Source: Micromonospora sp. WMMD812 (GTDB lineage Bacteria > Actinomycetota > Actinomycetes > Mycobacteriales > Micromonosporaceae). Taken from it: a stretch of 64,000 bases of DNA. Below, piece by piece: positions 34,901-42,199 of this stretch. The stretch spans positions 372,001-436,000 of the forward strand of contig NZ_CP114904.1 in NCBI RefSeq assembly GCF_027497215.1, given 5' to 3'. The first letter of the stretch is position 1. Each line of letters starts with the position of its first letter. A model generated the notes under the pieces. That model did not search any database, was not told the DNA's origin, and was given only the letters and a program-made list of their open reading frames with translations. A program made the position numbers and the translations under genes.

Positions 34901-35824
34901 CTGGCGGTGTCCCTGCGGCTGGTCGGCGACTTCCGCGGCGCCGTGCAGCTCGACCAGCACATCCACGAGCGCCGCCGGGACCGGTTCGGCGAGGAGGACC
35001 CGTCCACCCTCGCCTCGGCCAGCAACTACGGGCGGGGGCTGCGGGACACCGGCGAGCTGTGGCGCTCACACTCCGTGCTGCACCGCACGTACGCGTCCCA
35101 GCAGAAGGTCAACGGGCCGGACCACCCGGAGACCCTTCGTACCGCCAAGGACCTGGCGCTCACCCTGCGTCAGCTCGGCCGGTTCGCCGACGCGCACCGG
35201 CTGATCGAGCGGACCGTGGTGCGCTACCAGCGGACCCTGGGCAGCGACCACGCCGACACCCTCTCCGCCGAGATGGCGCTCGCGACCACGTGGTCGGCCG
35301 TGGGCGACAACCAGACCGCGGTCCGGATGGCCCGCCGGCTGCGCGACGGCTACAACGAGGTGCTCGGCGAGTCGCACGCGATCACCCTCGCCTGCGTCAA
35401 CAACCTCGGCGTGCTGCTGCGCAAGCAGGGCGACCACCTCCAGGCCCGGGACCTCGCCCAGCGGGTCCGCGACCAGATGCTGGCCAGCCTCGGCGAGCGG
35501 CACCCGCACACGCTGCTGGCCACGCTCAACCTCGCCAACGACCTGTACGCCCTCGGCGAGCGGGACGCCGCGCTGCTGCTGGACACCACCGCGTACGTGG
35601 AGCTGACCCGGGCGCTCGGCGCCGACCACCCCGACACCCTCTCCGCCTCGGTCAACCTGGCACTGAGCCGGATGGGCACCGAGAGCGAGGCGGACGCCGG
35701 GCGGGCCCTCTACGACGAGGCGTACGGGCAGCTGGTGCAGTTGTTCGGCGGGGACAACCCGCGGGTGGTGCAGGCCCGCCAGAAGGAGCGCGCCAACGCG
35801 TACATCGAGCCGGCGCTGCTCTGA
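31913..35824 (+). CDS. fxsT: FxsT: P-loop ATPase/TIR-like/STAND NTPase/TPR protein of the FxSxx-COOH system
   Basis: The 1303-aa multidomain protein has: a ParA/MinD-like ATPase (about 8-300; FYSYKGGTGRTMALANVAW, VLIDSRTGLSDV); a degenerate TIR-like domain (about 340-475; SVLIAYAAVDRLWAEWIGDQL) lacking a clear C-x2-E; an NB-ARC/STAND NTPase (about 490-800) with FVGR, Walker A HGLGGVGKT (around 522) and Walker B WLIVLDNADE; and a long TPR region (about 850-1290; repeated HPDTL-type units). This is an NLR-like architecture, with TPRs as probable sensor. It matches the named Fxs tetratricopeptide component. The ATG at 31913 has GGGGAGG upstream. It converges with the peptide-maturation operon. 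Confidence 0.93.
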   Translation: MAGTEAARGQIVTFYSYKGGTGRTMALANVAWILASQGLQVLVVDWDLESPGLHRYFHPFLRDKELRATPGVIEMIWDYSIATMQRNRDDDSPELLAGHAKIQRRAVSLNWEFSHGGVIDFVAAGQQDSAYSRLVSTFDWANFYERQGGATFIDAVRAQMRGEYDVVLIDSRTGLSDVAGICTVQLPDIVVNCFTMSTQSIRGAAAVARSIRSQRPEDPPLLLPVPMRVEDAELRKLETGRDLVRAEFAPFLDHLSDAAAARYWNTIEVPYRTFYAYEEILAAFGDRPEQGGTLLAAYEQLTSVITAGRVTRIEPMPDEDRRRSLAEFERSRLTAEQSVLIAYAAVDRLWAEWIGDQLEEAGLRVDRRAVDLPLRSGGRAEFDRAMASASRVLVVLTRHFAATPLAADTWKLATGRDQVAGGGVLVPLRVDESRLTVPYSDRVPVDLTDVDPSTARIRLLEASGAPAVAAAGRAVGRFPGPFPTVWNVRQHGTPFVGRAAQLEALRDRLTASPDAGMQVIHGLGGVGKTQLAAEYALRFARDYDLVWWIPADSEERVRGGLADLAEAMGLGAGGGGEAIRRVLDGLRRGGSDRRWLIVLDNADEPTRAIRALIPQGPGHVLLTTRDQSWSEHATATELTVFDRAESMQLLRDRVRGLTDDEATQVAEKLGDLPLAVEQGAAYLRATALPVEQYLASLDTPGLLRILEGRQSAGYSKALAATWLVTLGQLRREKPAAARLLELCSFYAPEPIPVAMLTGERFAAFMAPFDPTLTDPILQGLVTGELGRYGLAQVDAENNTVRIHRLVQLVIQDQLDDREDARRQAQLLLAAASPRDPDKPANWPRYAELWPHVRPSGLHASAADEARQLVADTVRYLYRRGDYETSRALAEDALANWRDTDEDDPTTLRMRFHLANVLRAQSHFDLAYAIDQDIYERQRRIFGEDHLYTLMTARSLGADLRAQGRYHEAEAQDRRTLELSIRSFGDDSGRTLIAENNLAVSLRLVGDFRGAVQLDQHIHERRRDRFGEEDPSTLASASNYGRGLRDTGELWRSHSVLHRTYASQQKVNGPDHPETLRTAKDLALTLRQLGRFADAHRLIERTVVRYQRTLGSDHADTLSAEMALATTWSAVGDNQTAVRMARRLRDGYNEVLGESHAITLACVNNLGVLLRKQGDHLQARDLAQRVRDQMLASLGERHPHTLLATLNLANDLYALGERDAALLLDTTAYVELTRALGADHPDTLSASVNLALSRMGTESEADAGRALYDEAYGQLVQLFGGDNPRVVQARQKERANAYIEPALL

Positions 35825-35836
35825 CGTCTCGCGGTG

Positions 35837-35856
35837 CCGCCGTCCCCGGTCGGCGG
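35837..35856. terminator. small hairpin between convergent fxsT and HExxH genes
   Basis: CCGCCG (35837-35842) pairs with CGGCGG (35851-35856) over an 8-nt loop in the 38-bp convergent gap. It is a modest stem, so its strength is uncertain. Confidence 0.45.
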
Positions 35857-35862
35857 TCTCCG

Positions 35863-37500
35863 CTAGCCGGACAGCCAGGTGGCCAGCGCGAGCGGGTCGG
35901 CGCCGGGCAGCGCCCCGCAGAGGGCACGTGCCAGGTCGGGGCGGCCGGTGAGCGCCCGGGCGGCGGGCTGTCCGGTCCGCCGCGCCGCGAGGACGAGGCC
36001 GACCCAGGCGTCCGCGTCGTCGGGTTCGGCGGTCAGCCGCCGCCGGTATCCGGCCAACGCGGTCGCCGGATCGCCGGCCGCGTACGCCCGGTCGCTCGGG
36101 TCCGGGTCGGACGGTTCCGCCGGGGCGCCGAGCAGCCGGCGCCGGACCGCCGCCTCCGGACCGGTCTCGGTGGCCAGCGCCGGGCGGGCCGGGGCTGCGG
36201 TGACGGTCGCTGCCGGGCCGCCCGCCGGTCGGGGCCGGCCCCGACGCCAGGCCCCGGCCAGCCGGTCCACCTCGTCGGGGTCCGGCGTGAGGTTGGCCAG
36301 CGCCCAGCGCACCGCGCCGCCGTCGGCCACGTCCTCGACGGCCGCCTCGATCCGGCCGTCGACGGGGGAGTCGGCCGGATCCCGCCAGCGGCGCAGGGTG
36401 GCGGCCATGCCGGCGACGAAGGCGTGCCCGGCCTCGGTCAGCTCGGCGCCGCCGGTCAGCTGGGCGGTCGCCCGCACGGTCTGCTCCCGCCAGTACGCGT
36501 ACTCGAAGGCGGCGGCGACGCTCTCGTGCCGCCGGCTGCGCCACACCTCGGCGACACCCAGGTGCGCGTACGCGCCCTGGAGCAACGCGCCGGCCGGTCG
36601 CGGGTCGAGCCGCCACGGCGCCCGGTAGCGGGCCGGCCCGGCGGCGGCGTGCAGGGGCAGCAGGTCGAGCAGCGCGCCGAGCTTGGTGTGCTGGAGCTCG
36701 TGCACCAGCAGCAGCGCGAGGGTGCGCGGGTCGGCCGGCACGGAGAGCGCGATGGCGCCCAGCGCGTCCCGGCTGGTGGCGCTGACCGGGTTTCCCGACG
36801 ACGGCGGGTCCAGCGGCACCAGCGAGCGCAGCAGCGCGCCCAACCCGTCGACGTGCGCCGGGAGGTGGTGGGCCACCCACTCCCACGCCTGGCCGGTCAG
36901 CCGGTCGAGTCGGGCCGCCGCCGCGTCGTCCAGTCGGGCCGCCGGCGGCCGGTGGTACCGGTGCCGCCACGGGTCCAGGTCGTCGACCAGCAGCTCCGGC
37001 CCCGTCGCGGGGAGCGTGATCCGCCGTGCCGGCAACCAGTCGCCGCCCACGTCCGCCTGGATCGACAGGGTGCCGGCCGTGCCCCGGACGGTCGCCGTGC
37101 CCGGGATGAGCCCGGCCGTGCCGCCGATGGTGGGCAGCAGCAGCGTGCCGTCGGGGCAGGGCACGGTCAGCTCGAACGGCAGCCCGGCTCGGGTGGCCGC
37201 GGCCGCGGCGAGGGCGGCCAGGTAGCCGGCGTCGGCGTTGCCGTCGAGGGCGGCACGGGCCCAGCCGGTGACCGGCGGGTGGGCCAGCACGGCGGCCACC
37301 GCCGCCGGGTCGGCCCGCTCGGCGCGGGTGAGCAGGTCCAGGCTCCGCCGTGCCAGCGTCTGGTCGGCGGCGGCCCGGGCGGCGGCGACGGTCAGCAGCC
37401 GGCGCCGGCCGAGTTGCCCGCCGCGCAGCACGTCCAGGGTGGCCGGGTCGCCGTGACCACCGGCCAGCGCGGCGAGCTGCGTGGGCGAGAGCACGGCCAC
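35863..37500 (-). CDS. HExxH-type peptide beta-hydroxylase-like protein of the Fxs cluster
   Basis: The 545-aa protein has the metal-binding motif LLVHELQHTKLG (His267, Glu268, His271), followed by SVAAAFEYAYWREQ and helical repeats. It resembles the domain named aKG-HExxH-type peptide beta-hydroxylase, often fused to the C-terminus of FxsB; here it is a separate gene. It would hydroxylate or otherwise modify the FxsA peptide. The GTG at 37500 begins 4 nt after the fxsB stop. The first residues (MAVLSPTQLAALAGGHGD) are typical of these proteins. The iron site is inferred from the motif; activity on this peptide is not shown. Confidence 0.85.
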   Translation of the reverse strand: MAVLSPTQLAALAGGHGDPATLDVLRGGQLGRRRLLTVAAARAAADQTLARRSLDLLTRAERADPAAVAAVLAHPPVTGWARAALDGNADAGYLAALAAAAATRAGLPFELTVPCPDGTLLLPTIGGTAGLIPGTATVRGTAGTLSIQADVGGDWLPARRITLPATGPELLVDDLDPWRHRYHRPPAARLDDAAAARLDRLTGQAWEWVAHHLPAHVDGLGALLRSLVPLDPPSSGNPVSATSRDALGAIALSVPADPRTLALLLVHELQHTKLGALLDLLPLHAAAGPARYRAPWRLDPRPAGALLQGAYAHLGVAEVWRSRRHESVAAAFEYAYWREQTVRATAQLTGGAELTEAGHAFVAGMAATLRRWRDPADSPVDGRIEAAVEDVADGGAVRWALANLTPDPDEVDRLAGAWRRGRPRPAGGPAATVTAAPARPALATETGPEAAVRRRLLGAPAEPSDPDPSDRAYAAGDPATALAGYRRRLTAEPDDADAWVGLVLAARRTGQPAARALTGRPDLARALCGALPGADPLALATWLSG

Positions 37501-37504
37501 CGCG

Positions 37505-38884
37505 TTACCGCCCGGCGGGCAGGCGCACCGGAGGCATGCCGGCCACCGCCGGGCGGCCGGTCGCGGCCCGGCCCGCCGGCGCTGCGGCGCTCCCGCCCGT
37601 CCCCGCGCCGCTCGGCCCCGCGCCGCTCGGCCCCGCGCCGCCCGACCGCGTGCCGTCGGGGGCGGCGATCCGGTGGCGGACCGCGTCGAGGTCGGCCGCC
37701 ACCACGGACCGCACGTGCCGGATCAGCCGGTACAGGTCCGGGCAGTACACCGACGGGTGGGCGAAGCCGGCGCCGGCGCGGAAGCGGTGCGCGTACAGGC
37801 CGCCGCCGCAGGCGCTGACCACCGGGCAGCTCCGGCAGGCCGGGGCGAGCGCGGCGGGGCCGGTCGGTCGGCCCGCGAGGGACGGGTGGCGCAGCGCCTC
37901 GTCCAGGGAGTGCCGGAAGACGTCGTATCCGGTGCGCATCGACGCCTCGGCGGTGGTCTTCAGCGTGTCGGTGCCTTCGATGGTGCCGTCGGTCTCGACG
38001 GTCATCACGTCCGGCTCGCCGCCGCCGAGCGCCTGCGTGCCGCTGCGCCCGCCGAGCACCAGTGCGATCAGCGACTCGAACAGTCGGATTCCGGTCCGCC
38101 GCGGCGTCTCCCGGTACCAGCGGTCGAAGACCGCGACGAGCCAGTCCCCGTACGGGGTGTCGGTGCCGCCGGGGCGGCGCCCGGGCGGGGGCTGGGACCA
38201 GTTGCCGTGGGGCAGCAGCAGGTCCAGCCGGGGTGGGGTGAACTCCAGCAGGCTGTCGTAGACCCGGACGGGGTCGTTGGCCAGGTCGACCGTGCAGAGC
38301 AGGCCGGCGTACCGGGCGCGGTGCTCGGGGCGGGCGAGCAACCGGAGCGCGGCGGCCACCTCGGCGTGGCTGCCCCGGCCGTCCGGGTGGCGGCGGTGCC
38401 GGTCGTTGGCGTCCCGGTCGCCGTCCAGGCTGACCCCGACGTCGATCTCGTGCTCGTGGAACAGCGCGAGGAACCGCTCGTCGAGCAGCACCCCGTTGGT
38501 CTGCACCGCGAAGTCCAGGGTGGTGCCGGTGGGCATCGCGGCGCGCAGCGTCCGCACCGTCCGGTCGATCACCGGTACGCCGGCCAGCAGGGGCTCGCCG
38601 CCGTGCAGCACGACCCGGACCCGCCCGGTGCGGTGCCGTGTGACGTGGGCGGCCAGCCGGTCAGCGACCCGGTCCACCGTGCCCGGCCCGATCAGCCGGG
38701 GCCGCTCGCGCCAGCCCTGGTCGGCGTGCCGGTAGACGTAACAGTGGTCGCAGGCCAGGTTGCAGCGGCCGTGCAGCTTCAGCACGAGTTGGCGTACGCG
38801 GGGCTCGGGCCCGCCGAGCGGCGGCGCGTCGGCGGCGCGTTCAGGGTCGCGCCGGGTGGCCGACGGCGGCGCGTCGGCGGGCAT
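37505..38884 (-). CDS. fxsB: FxsB family radical SAM/SPASM cyclophane-forming peptide maturase
   Basis: The 459-aa protein has the radical SAM cluster motif CNLACDHC (Cys41, Cys45, Cys48), GEPLL motif LHGGEPLLAG, and a SPASM-type cysteine set near residues 350-400 (CRSCPVVSACGGGLYAHRF, YCPDLY). The family joins an aromatic ring to a residue two positions on, forming three-residue cyclophanes in peptides such as FxS. The tail (about 410-459) is a low-complexity Gly/Ser/Ala/Pro linker, suggestive of a former fusion to the HExxH domain. The ATG at 38884 lies 2 nt after the fxsA stop; the stop is 4 nt before the next gene. Confidence 0.93.
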   Translation of the reverse strand: MPADAPPSATRRDPERAADAPPLGGPEPRVRQLVLKLHGRCNLACDHCYVYRHADQGWRERPRLIGPGTVDRVADRLAAHVTRHRTGRVRVVLHGGEPLLAGVPVIDRTVRTLRAAMPTGTTLDFAVQTNGVLLDERFLALFHEHEIDVGVSLDGDRDANDRHRRHPDGRGSHAEVAAALRLLARPEHRARYAGLLCTVDLANDPVRVYDSLLEFTPPRLDLLLPHGNWSQPPPGRRPGGTDTPYGDWLVAVFDRWYRETPRRTGIRLFESLIALVLGGRSGTQALGGGEPDVMTVETDGTIEGTDTLKTTAEASMRTGYDVFRHSLDEALRHPSLAGRPTGPAALAPACRSCPVVSACGGGLYAHRFRAGAGFAHPSVYCPDLYRLIRHVRSVVAADLDAVRHRIAAPDGTRSGGAGPSGAGPSGAGTGGSAAAPAGRAATGRPAVAGMPPVRLPAGR

Positions 38885-38886
38885 GG

Positions 38887-39078
38887 TCAGAAGCTCGACT
38901 CGAAGGCCGACACGTCACCGGGCCGGCCCGGGTCGTCGCCGGTGGCGAGGGTGGCCAGCACGTGGGCGAGCACGCCGTCACCGGCACCGGCCAGCAGCTC
39001 CACCAGCGGTACGTCGCCGAGTTGCACCAGAGCGGCGCCGGGGCTCACCGGCGCGGAAAGCTGGTCGTGGTCAGCCAC
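38887..39078 (-). CDS. fxsA: FxSxx-COOH precursor peptide FxsA
   Basis: The 63-aa precursor ends in AFESSF, which fits F-x-S-x-x-COOH (Phe59, Ser61). FxsB is expected to crosslink Phe59 to Ser61. The preceding leader (VQLGDVPLVELLAGAG and HVLATLATGDDPGRPGD) is acidic and helical, as in other FxsA peptides. GTG start at 39078 with a weak ribosome site; a 19-codon frame (39071-39130) ends 8 nt inside it and might couple translation. First gene of the fxsA-fxsB-HExxH operon. The mature product and target are unknown. Confidence 0.9.
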   Translation of the reverse strand: MADHDQLSAPVSPGAALVQLGDVPLVELLAGAGDGVLAHVLATLATGDDPGRPGDVSAFESSF

Positions 39079-39358
39079 CGTGGACCGTCCCGCGGTCGGA
39101 CGTCCGCACGTGCGTCACCGCTGCGCTCACTCCGCCTTTCTACACCATCGCGGCCGGCCCGGACGGCTCGACACCGCACCCCTGACGGCCCGGCCGGAAG
39201 GTGTTCATCCGGCGTGCGTACGCGGCCGCCCAGGGCCGGCTCGGAGCGCGTGAGCAGCGCCGGGAGAAATTGTCCACCGGGCCTGTCGATTCCGGCCGGC
39301 GACGTTCGTGTGGAGGATGAGAGGCCGGCGAGGAGCCGGCCGCGCGTGAGGAGGCTCC

Positions 39359-39703
39359 ATGGCGCAGTACCTGCTCAGCATCTACCAGCCGGCGGGCGAG
39401 GGGCTGCCCGAGCCGGAGTTCCTGGACCGGGTGATGCGCGACCTCGGGACGATCCGGGACGAGCTGGCGGCCGCGGGGTCGTGGGTCTTCGGGCAGGGCC
39501 TGCACGCGCCGGAGACGGCCACCGTGCTGCGCCCCCGCGACGGCGAGGTGCTGGTCACCGACGGGCCGTTCGTCGAGGGGAAGGAGTACCTCGGCGGGTT
39601 CACCATCGTCGACGTGCCGGACCTCGACGCGGCGCTGGCGTGGGGCCGCCGGTACGCGCTGGCCACCACCCTGCCCATCGAGGTGCGCCCGTTCCAGGGC
39701 TGA
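39359..39703 (+). CDS. YCII-related (DGPF domain) protein
   Basis: The 114-aa DGPF-type protein has YLLSIYQPAGEG, TDGPFVEGKEYLGGFTIVDVPDLDAAL and a C-terminal IEVRPFQG, all standard for the family. DGPF genes accompany ECF42 sigma factors, as here (the sigma gene starts 2 nt later). The function is unknown; the fold is that of a ferredoxin-like YCII enzyme. The ATG at 39359 has GAGGAGG 4-5 nt upstream. It is divergent from fxsA across a 280-bp gap in which I see no other gene. Confidence 0.92.
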   Translation: MAQYLLSIYQPAGEGLPEPEFLDRVMRDLGTIRDELAAAGSWVFGQGLHAPETATVLRPRDGEVLVTDGPFVEGKEYLGGFTIVDVPDLDAALAWGRRYALATTLPIEVRPFQG

Positions 39704-39705
39704 GC

Positions 39706-40923
39706 ATGGGCGACCGCGAGCCGGCCGACGTGGCCACGGTGTTCCGCGCGGAGTACGGACGCGCGGTCGCCGTGCTGACCCGCCTCCTCGGCGACCTCGA
39801 CCTCGCCGAGGAGGCGGTGCAGGACGCGTTCACCGTCGCGCTGGCACGGTGGCCGGAGACCGGGGCGCCGCCCAGTCCGGCCGGCTGGATCATCACCACC
39901 GCCCGCAACCGGGCGGTGGACCGGCTGCGCCGCGAGGCGTCCCGGGCCGCCCGCCACGCCCAGGCGGCGCTCCTGCGCGCCCCGGACACGGCCACGGAGG
40001 AGGGACCGGTGCGCGACGACCGGCTGCGTCTCATCTTCACCTGTTGCCATCCCGCGCTCGCCCCGGCGGCCCGGGTGGCGCTGACGCTGCGGCTGCTCGG
40101 CGGGTTGAGCACCGCCGAGATCGCCCACGCGTTCCTGGTGCCCGAGCCGACCATGGCGCAGCGGTTGGTCCGGGCCAAGGCCAAGATCCGGGCGGCCCGG
40201 ATCCCGTACCGGGTGCCGCGCGACGCGGACCTGCCGCAGCGGCTGCACGGGGTGCTCGCCGTGCTGTACCTGATCTTCACCGAGGGCCACACCGCCAGTT
40301 CGGGCGGGACGCTGGTCCGCGACGACCTCTGCGCGGAGGCGATCCGGCTGGCCCGGCTGCTGGTCGAGCTGATGCCGGACGAGCCGGAGGCGCTCGGGCT
40401 GCTCGCCCTGATGCTGCTCACCGAGGCGCGGCGGGCGGCGCGTACGACCGCCGGGGGCGACCTGGTGCCGTTGCCGGCGCAGGACCGCGGCCGCTGGGAC
40501 GCGGTGCTGGTCGCCGAGGGGCAGGCGCTGGTCCGGCGGTGCCTGCGACGCGACCGGCCCGGCCCGTACCAGGTCCAGGCCGCGATCGCCGCGGTGCACA
40601 GCGACGCGGCGGATGTCGCGGACACCGACTGGGGTCAGATCCTCCAGCTGTACGACCAGCTGATGGTGCTCGCCCCCGGCCCGGTCGTGGCGCTGAACCG
40701 GGCGGTCGCGCTCGCCGAGGTCGCCGGCCCGGCGGCCGCGCTGGCCGCCGTGGAGCCCCTCGACCTGGCCGGCTATCACGTCTTCCATGCGATACGGGGT
40801 GACCTGCTGGCCCGGCTCGGGCGGGCGGGTGAGGCCGCCGACGCGTACCGGACGGCCGCCGCCCGGACGCAGAACGCGGCCGAGCGGGCCTTCCTGAGCG
40901 CCCGGGGCGACGCGCTGGCGTAG
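39706..40923 (+). CDS. ECF42-type RNA polymerase sigma factor
   Basis: The 405-aa protein has sigma region 2 (FRAEYGRAVAVLTRLLGDLDLAEEAVQDAF, ARNRAVDRLRREAS), region 4 (LTLRLLGGLSTAEIAHAFLVPEPTMAQRLVRAK) and the long SnoaL-free, TPR-like C-terminal domain (about 185-405; LYLIFTEGHTAS, GPYQVQAAIAAVH) that defines the ECF42 group. No anti-sigma gene is present; the C-terminal extension is thought to regulate activity. It follows the DGPF gene by 2 nt, the usual partner and probable target. Confidence 0.93.
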   Translation: MGDREPADVATVFRAEYGRAVAVLTRLLGDLDLAEEAVQDAFTVALARWPETGAPPSPAGWIITTARNRAVDRLRREASRAARHAQAALLRAPDTATEEGPVRDDRLRLIFTCCHPALAPAARVALTLRLLGGLSTAEIAHAFLVPEPTMAQRLVRAKAKIRAARIPYRVPRDADLPQRLHGVLAVLYLIFTEGHTASSGGTLVRDDLCAEAIRLARLLVELMPDEPEALGLLALMLLTEARRAARTTAGGDLVPLPAQDRGRWDAVLVAEGQALVRRCLRRDRPGPYQVQAAIAAVHSDAADVADTDWGQILQLYDQLMVLAPGPVVALNRAVALAEVAGPAAALAAVEPLDLAGYHVFHAIRGDLLARLGRAGEAADAYRTAAARTQNAAERAFLSARGDALA

Positions 40924-41059
40924 CCGCGGGCGGTGGGACCGGGCGCCGGTGAGCCGGGGGCCCGGCGGAGCGGCGTTTGCGGGTCGGGGCGTCGGGAACG
41001 CGGGTGTCGCCGGCAGTGCGGCGCCCGGCGCGCCGCCCGACGAAACGGACGCCGAACGC

Positions 41060-42193
41060 ATGACGTACCGGCCGACTGTCGCCACCGCGGTGCCCGACCT
41101 GACCATGCTGACGCTGGGCGTGGAGGAGGAGTACCTGCTGCTCGACCCGGACACGGGCGAGAACCTGCCGGTCGCCGACCAGGTGTTGACCGCGCTGCGC
41201 GGGTCGGCCCGCGACCAGAGCCGGCAGGAGTTCCGGCACAGCATGGTCGAGATGGTCACCCCGGTCACCGCCGACCTGGCCGAGCTGCGCGCGCAGTTGG
41301 TCACCCTGCGCCGCTCCGCGGCGGACGCGGCCGAGGCCGCCGGGGCCCGGCTGGTGGCGGTGGGGGCGACGCCGCTGCACGAGCCGCACCGGACGGTGCC
41401 GGACAAGCCGCGATATCACGCCATGTCCCGGCGGTACGGGCCGGTCGCGCACGATCCGGCCGTCTGCGGCTGTCACGTGCACGTCGGGGTGCCCGACCGC
41501 GAACTGGCCGTGCAGGTCTGCAACCACCTGCGGCCGTGGCTGCCGGTGGTGCAGGCGATCACCACCAACTCGCCGCTGCACGACGGCGTGGACACCGGGC
41601 ACGCCAGCTGGCGGGGGATGCAGCTGGAACGCTGGCCGAGCATCGGCCCGACGCCGTACTTCGGGTCGGCGGCGGAGTACGACCGGACGGTCGACGAGCT
41701 GATCGCCGCCGGCGTCATGCTCGACGCCGCGATGGTCTACTGGTACGCCCGGCCGTCCGCGTCGTACCCGACGGTGGAGATCCGGGTCGGCGACGTCTGC
41801 CCGACCGTGGACGACGCGGTGCTGGTCGCCGCCCTGGCGCGGGCCCTGGTGGCCACGGTGCTCGACGACGCACGGGCCGGTGTGCCCGCCGCACCCGTGC
41901 GGGACTGCCTCGTCTCGGCCGCGCACTGGCGGGCCGCCCACGACGGCCTGGACGGTGAGCTGATCGACCTGCGGGCCGGCGGCGCCCGGCCGGCCTGGGC
42001 GCTGGTCGACGAGCTGTTCGCCATGGTCACGCCGGCGCTGGACCGGCACGGCGACCTGGCGTACGCGATCGGGCAGCTGTCCCGGCTGCGCCGGGAGGGC
42101 ACCGGCGCAACCCGGCAACGCCGCGTCCTCGACCGCACCGATGACCTGCGCGCCGTCGTCGACCACCTCGCCGCCGCGACCGTCGCCACCTGA
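41060..42193 (+). CDS. YbdK-type carboxylate-amine ligase (glutamate-cysteine ligase family 2)
   Basis: The 377-aa ATP-dependent ligase has LTLGVEEEYLLLDPDTGENL, RQEFRHSMVEMVTP, VCGCHVHVGVPDRELAVQV and ASYPTVEIRVGDVCPTVDDAV, all conserved in YbdK/EgtA-like enzymes. It joins an amino acid carboxylate to an amine, classically glutamate to cysteine. The ATG at 41060 matches the family N-terminus but lacks a ribosome site; a GTG at 40949 would add 37 residues of low-complexity sequence. It ends 6 nt from the convergent AsnB-like gene. Joint action with that enzyme is possible but the convergent layout argues against co-expression. Confidence 0.88.
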   Translation: MTYRPTVATAVPDLTMLTLGVEEEYLLLDPDTGENLPVADQVLTALRGSARDQSRQEFRHSMVEMVTPVTADLAELRAQLVTLRRSAADAAEAAGARLVAVGATPLHEPHRTVPDKPRYHAMSRRYGPVAHDPAVCGCHVHVGVPDRELAVQVCNHLRPWLPVVQAITTNSPLHDGVDTGHASWRGMQLERWPSIGPTPYFGSAAEYDRTVDELIAAGVMLDAAMVYWYARPSASYPTVEIRVGDVCPTVDDAVLVAALARALVATVLDDARAGVPAAPVRDCLVSAAHWRAAHDGLDGELIDLRAGGARPAWALVDELFAMVTPALDRHGDLAYAIGQLSRLRREGTGATRQRRVLDRTDDLRAVVDHLAAATVAT

Positions 42194-42199
42194 CCAGGG

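Noticed and set aside
31589..34966. 1125-aa reading frame antisense to fxsT
   Set aside because: It is a typical GC-rich shadow frame: composition is Gly/Arg/Val-rich without domains, while the plus-strand frame has complete Walker motifs and TPRs.
35820..37500. HExxH gene as a secreted metalloprotease
   Set aside because: No signal peptide or propeptide, and operon position behind fxsB fits peptide hydroxylase-type modification instead.
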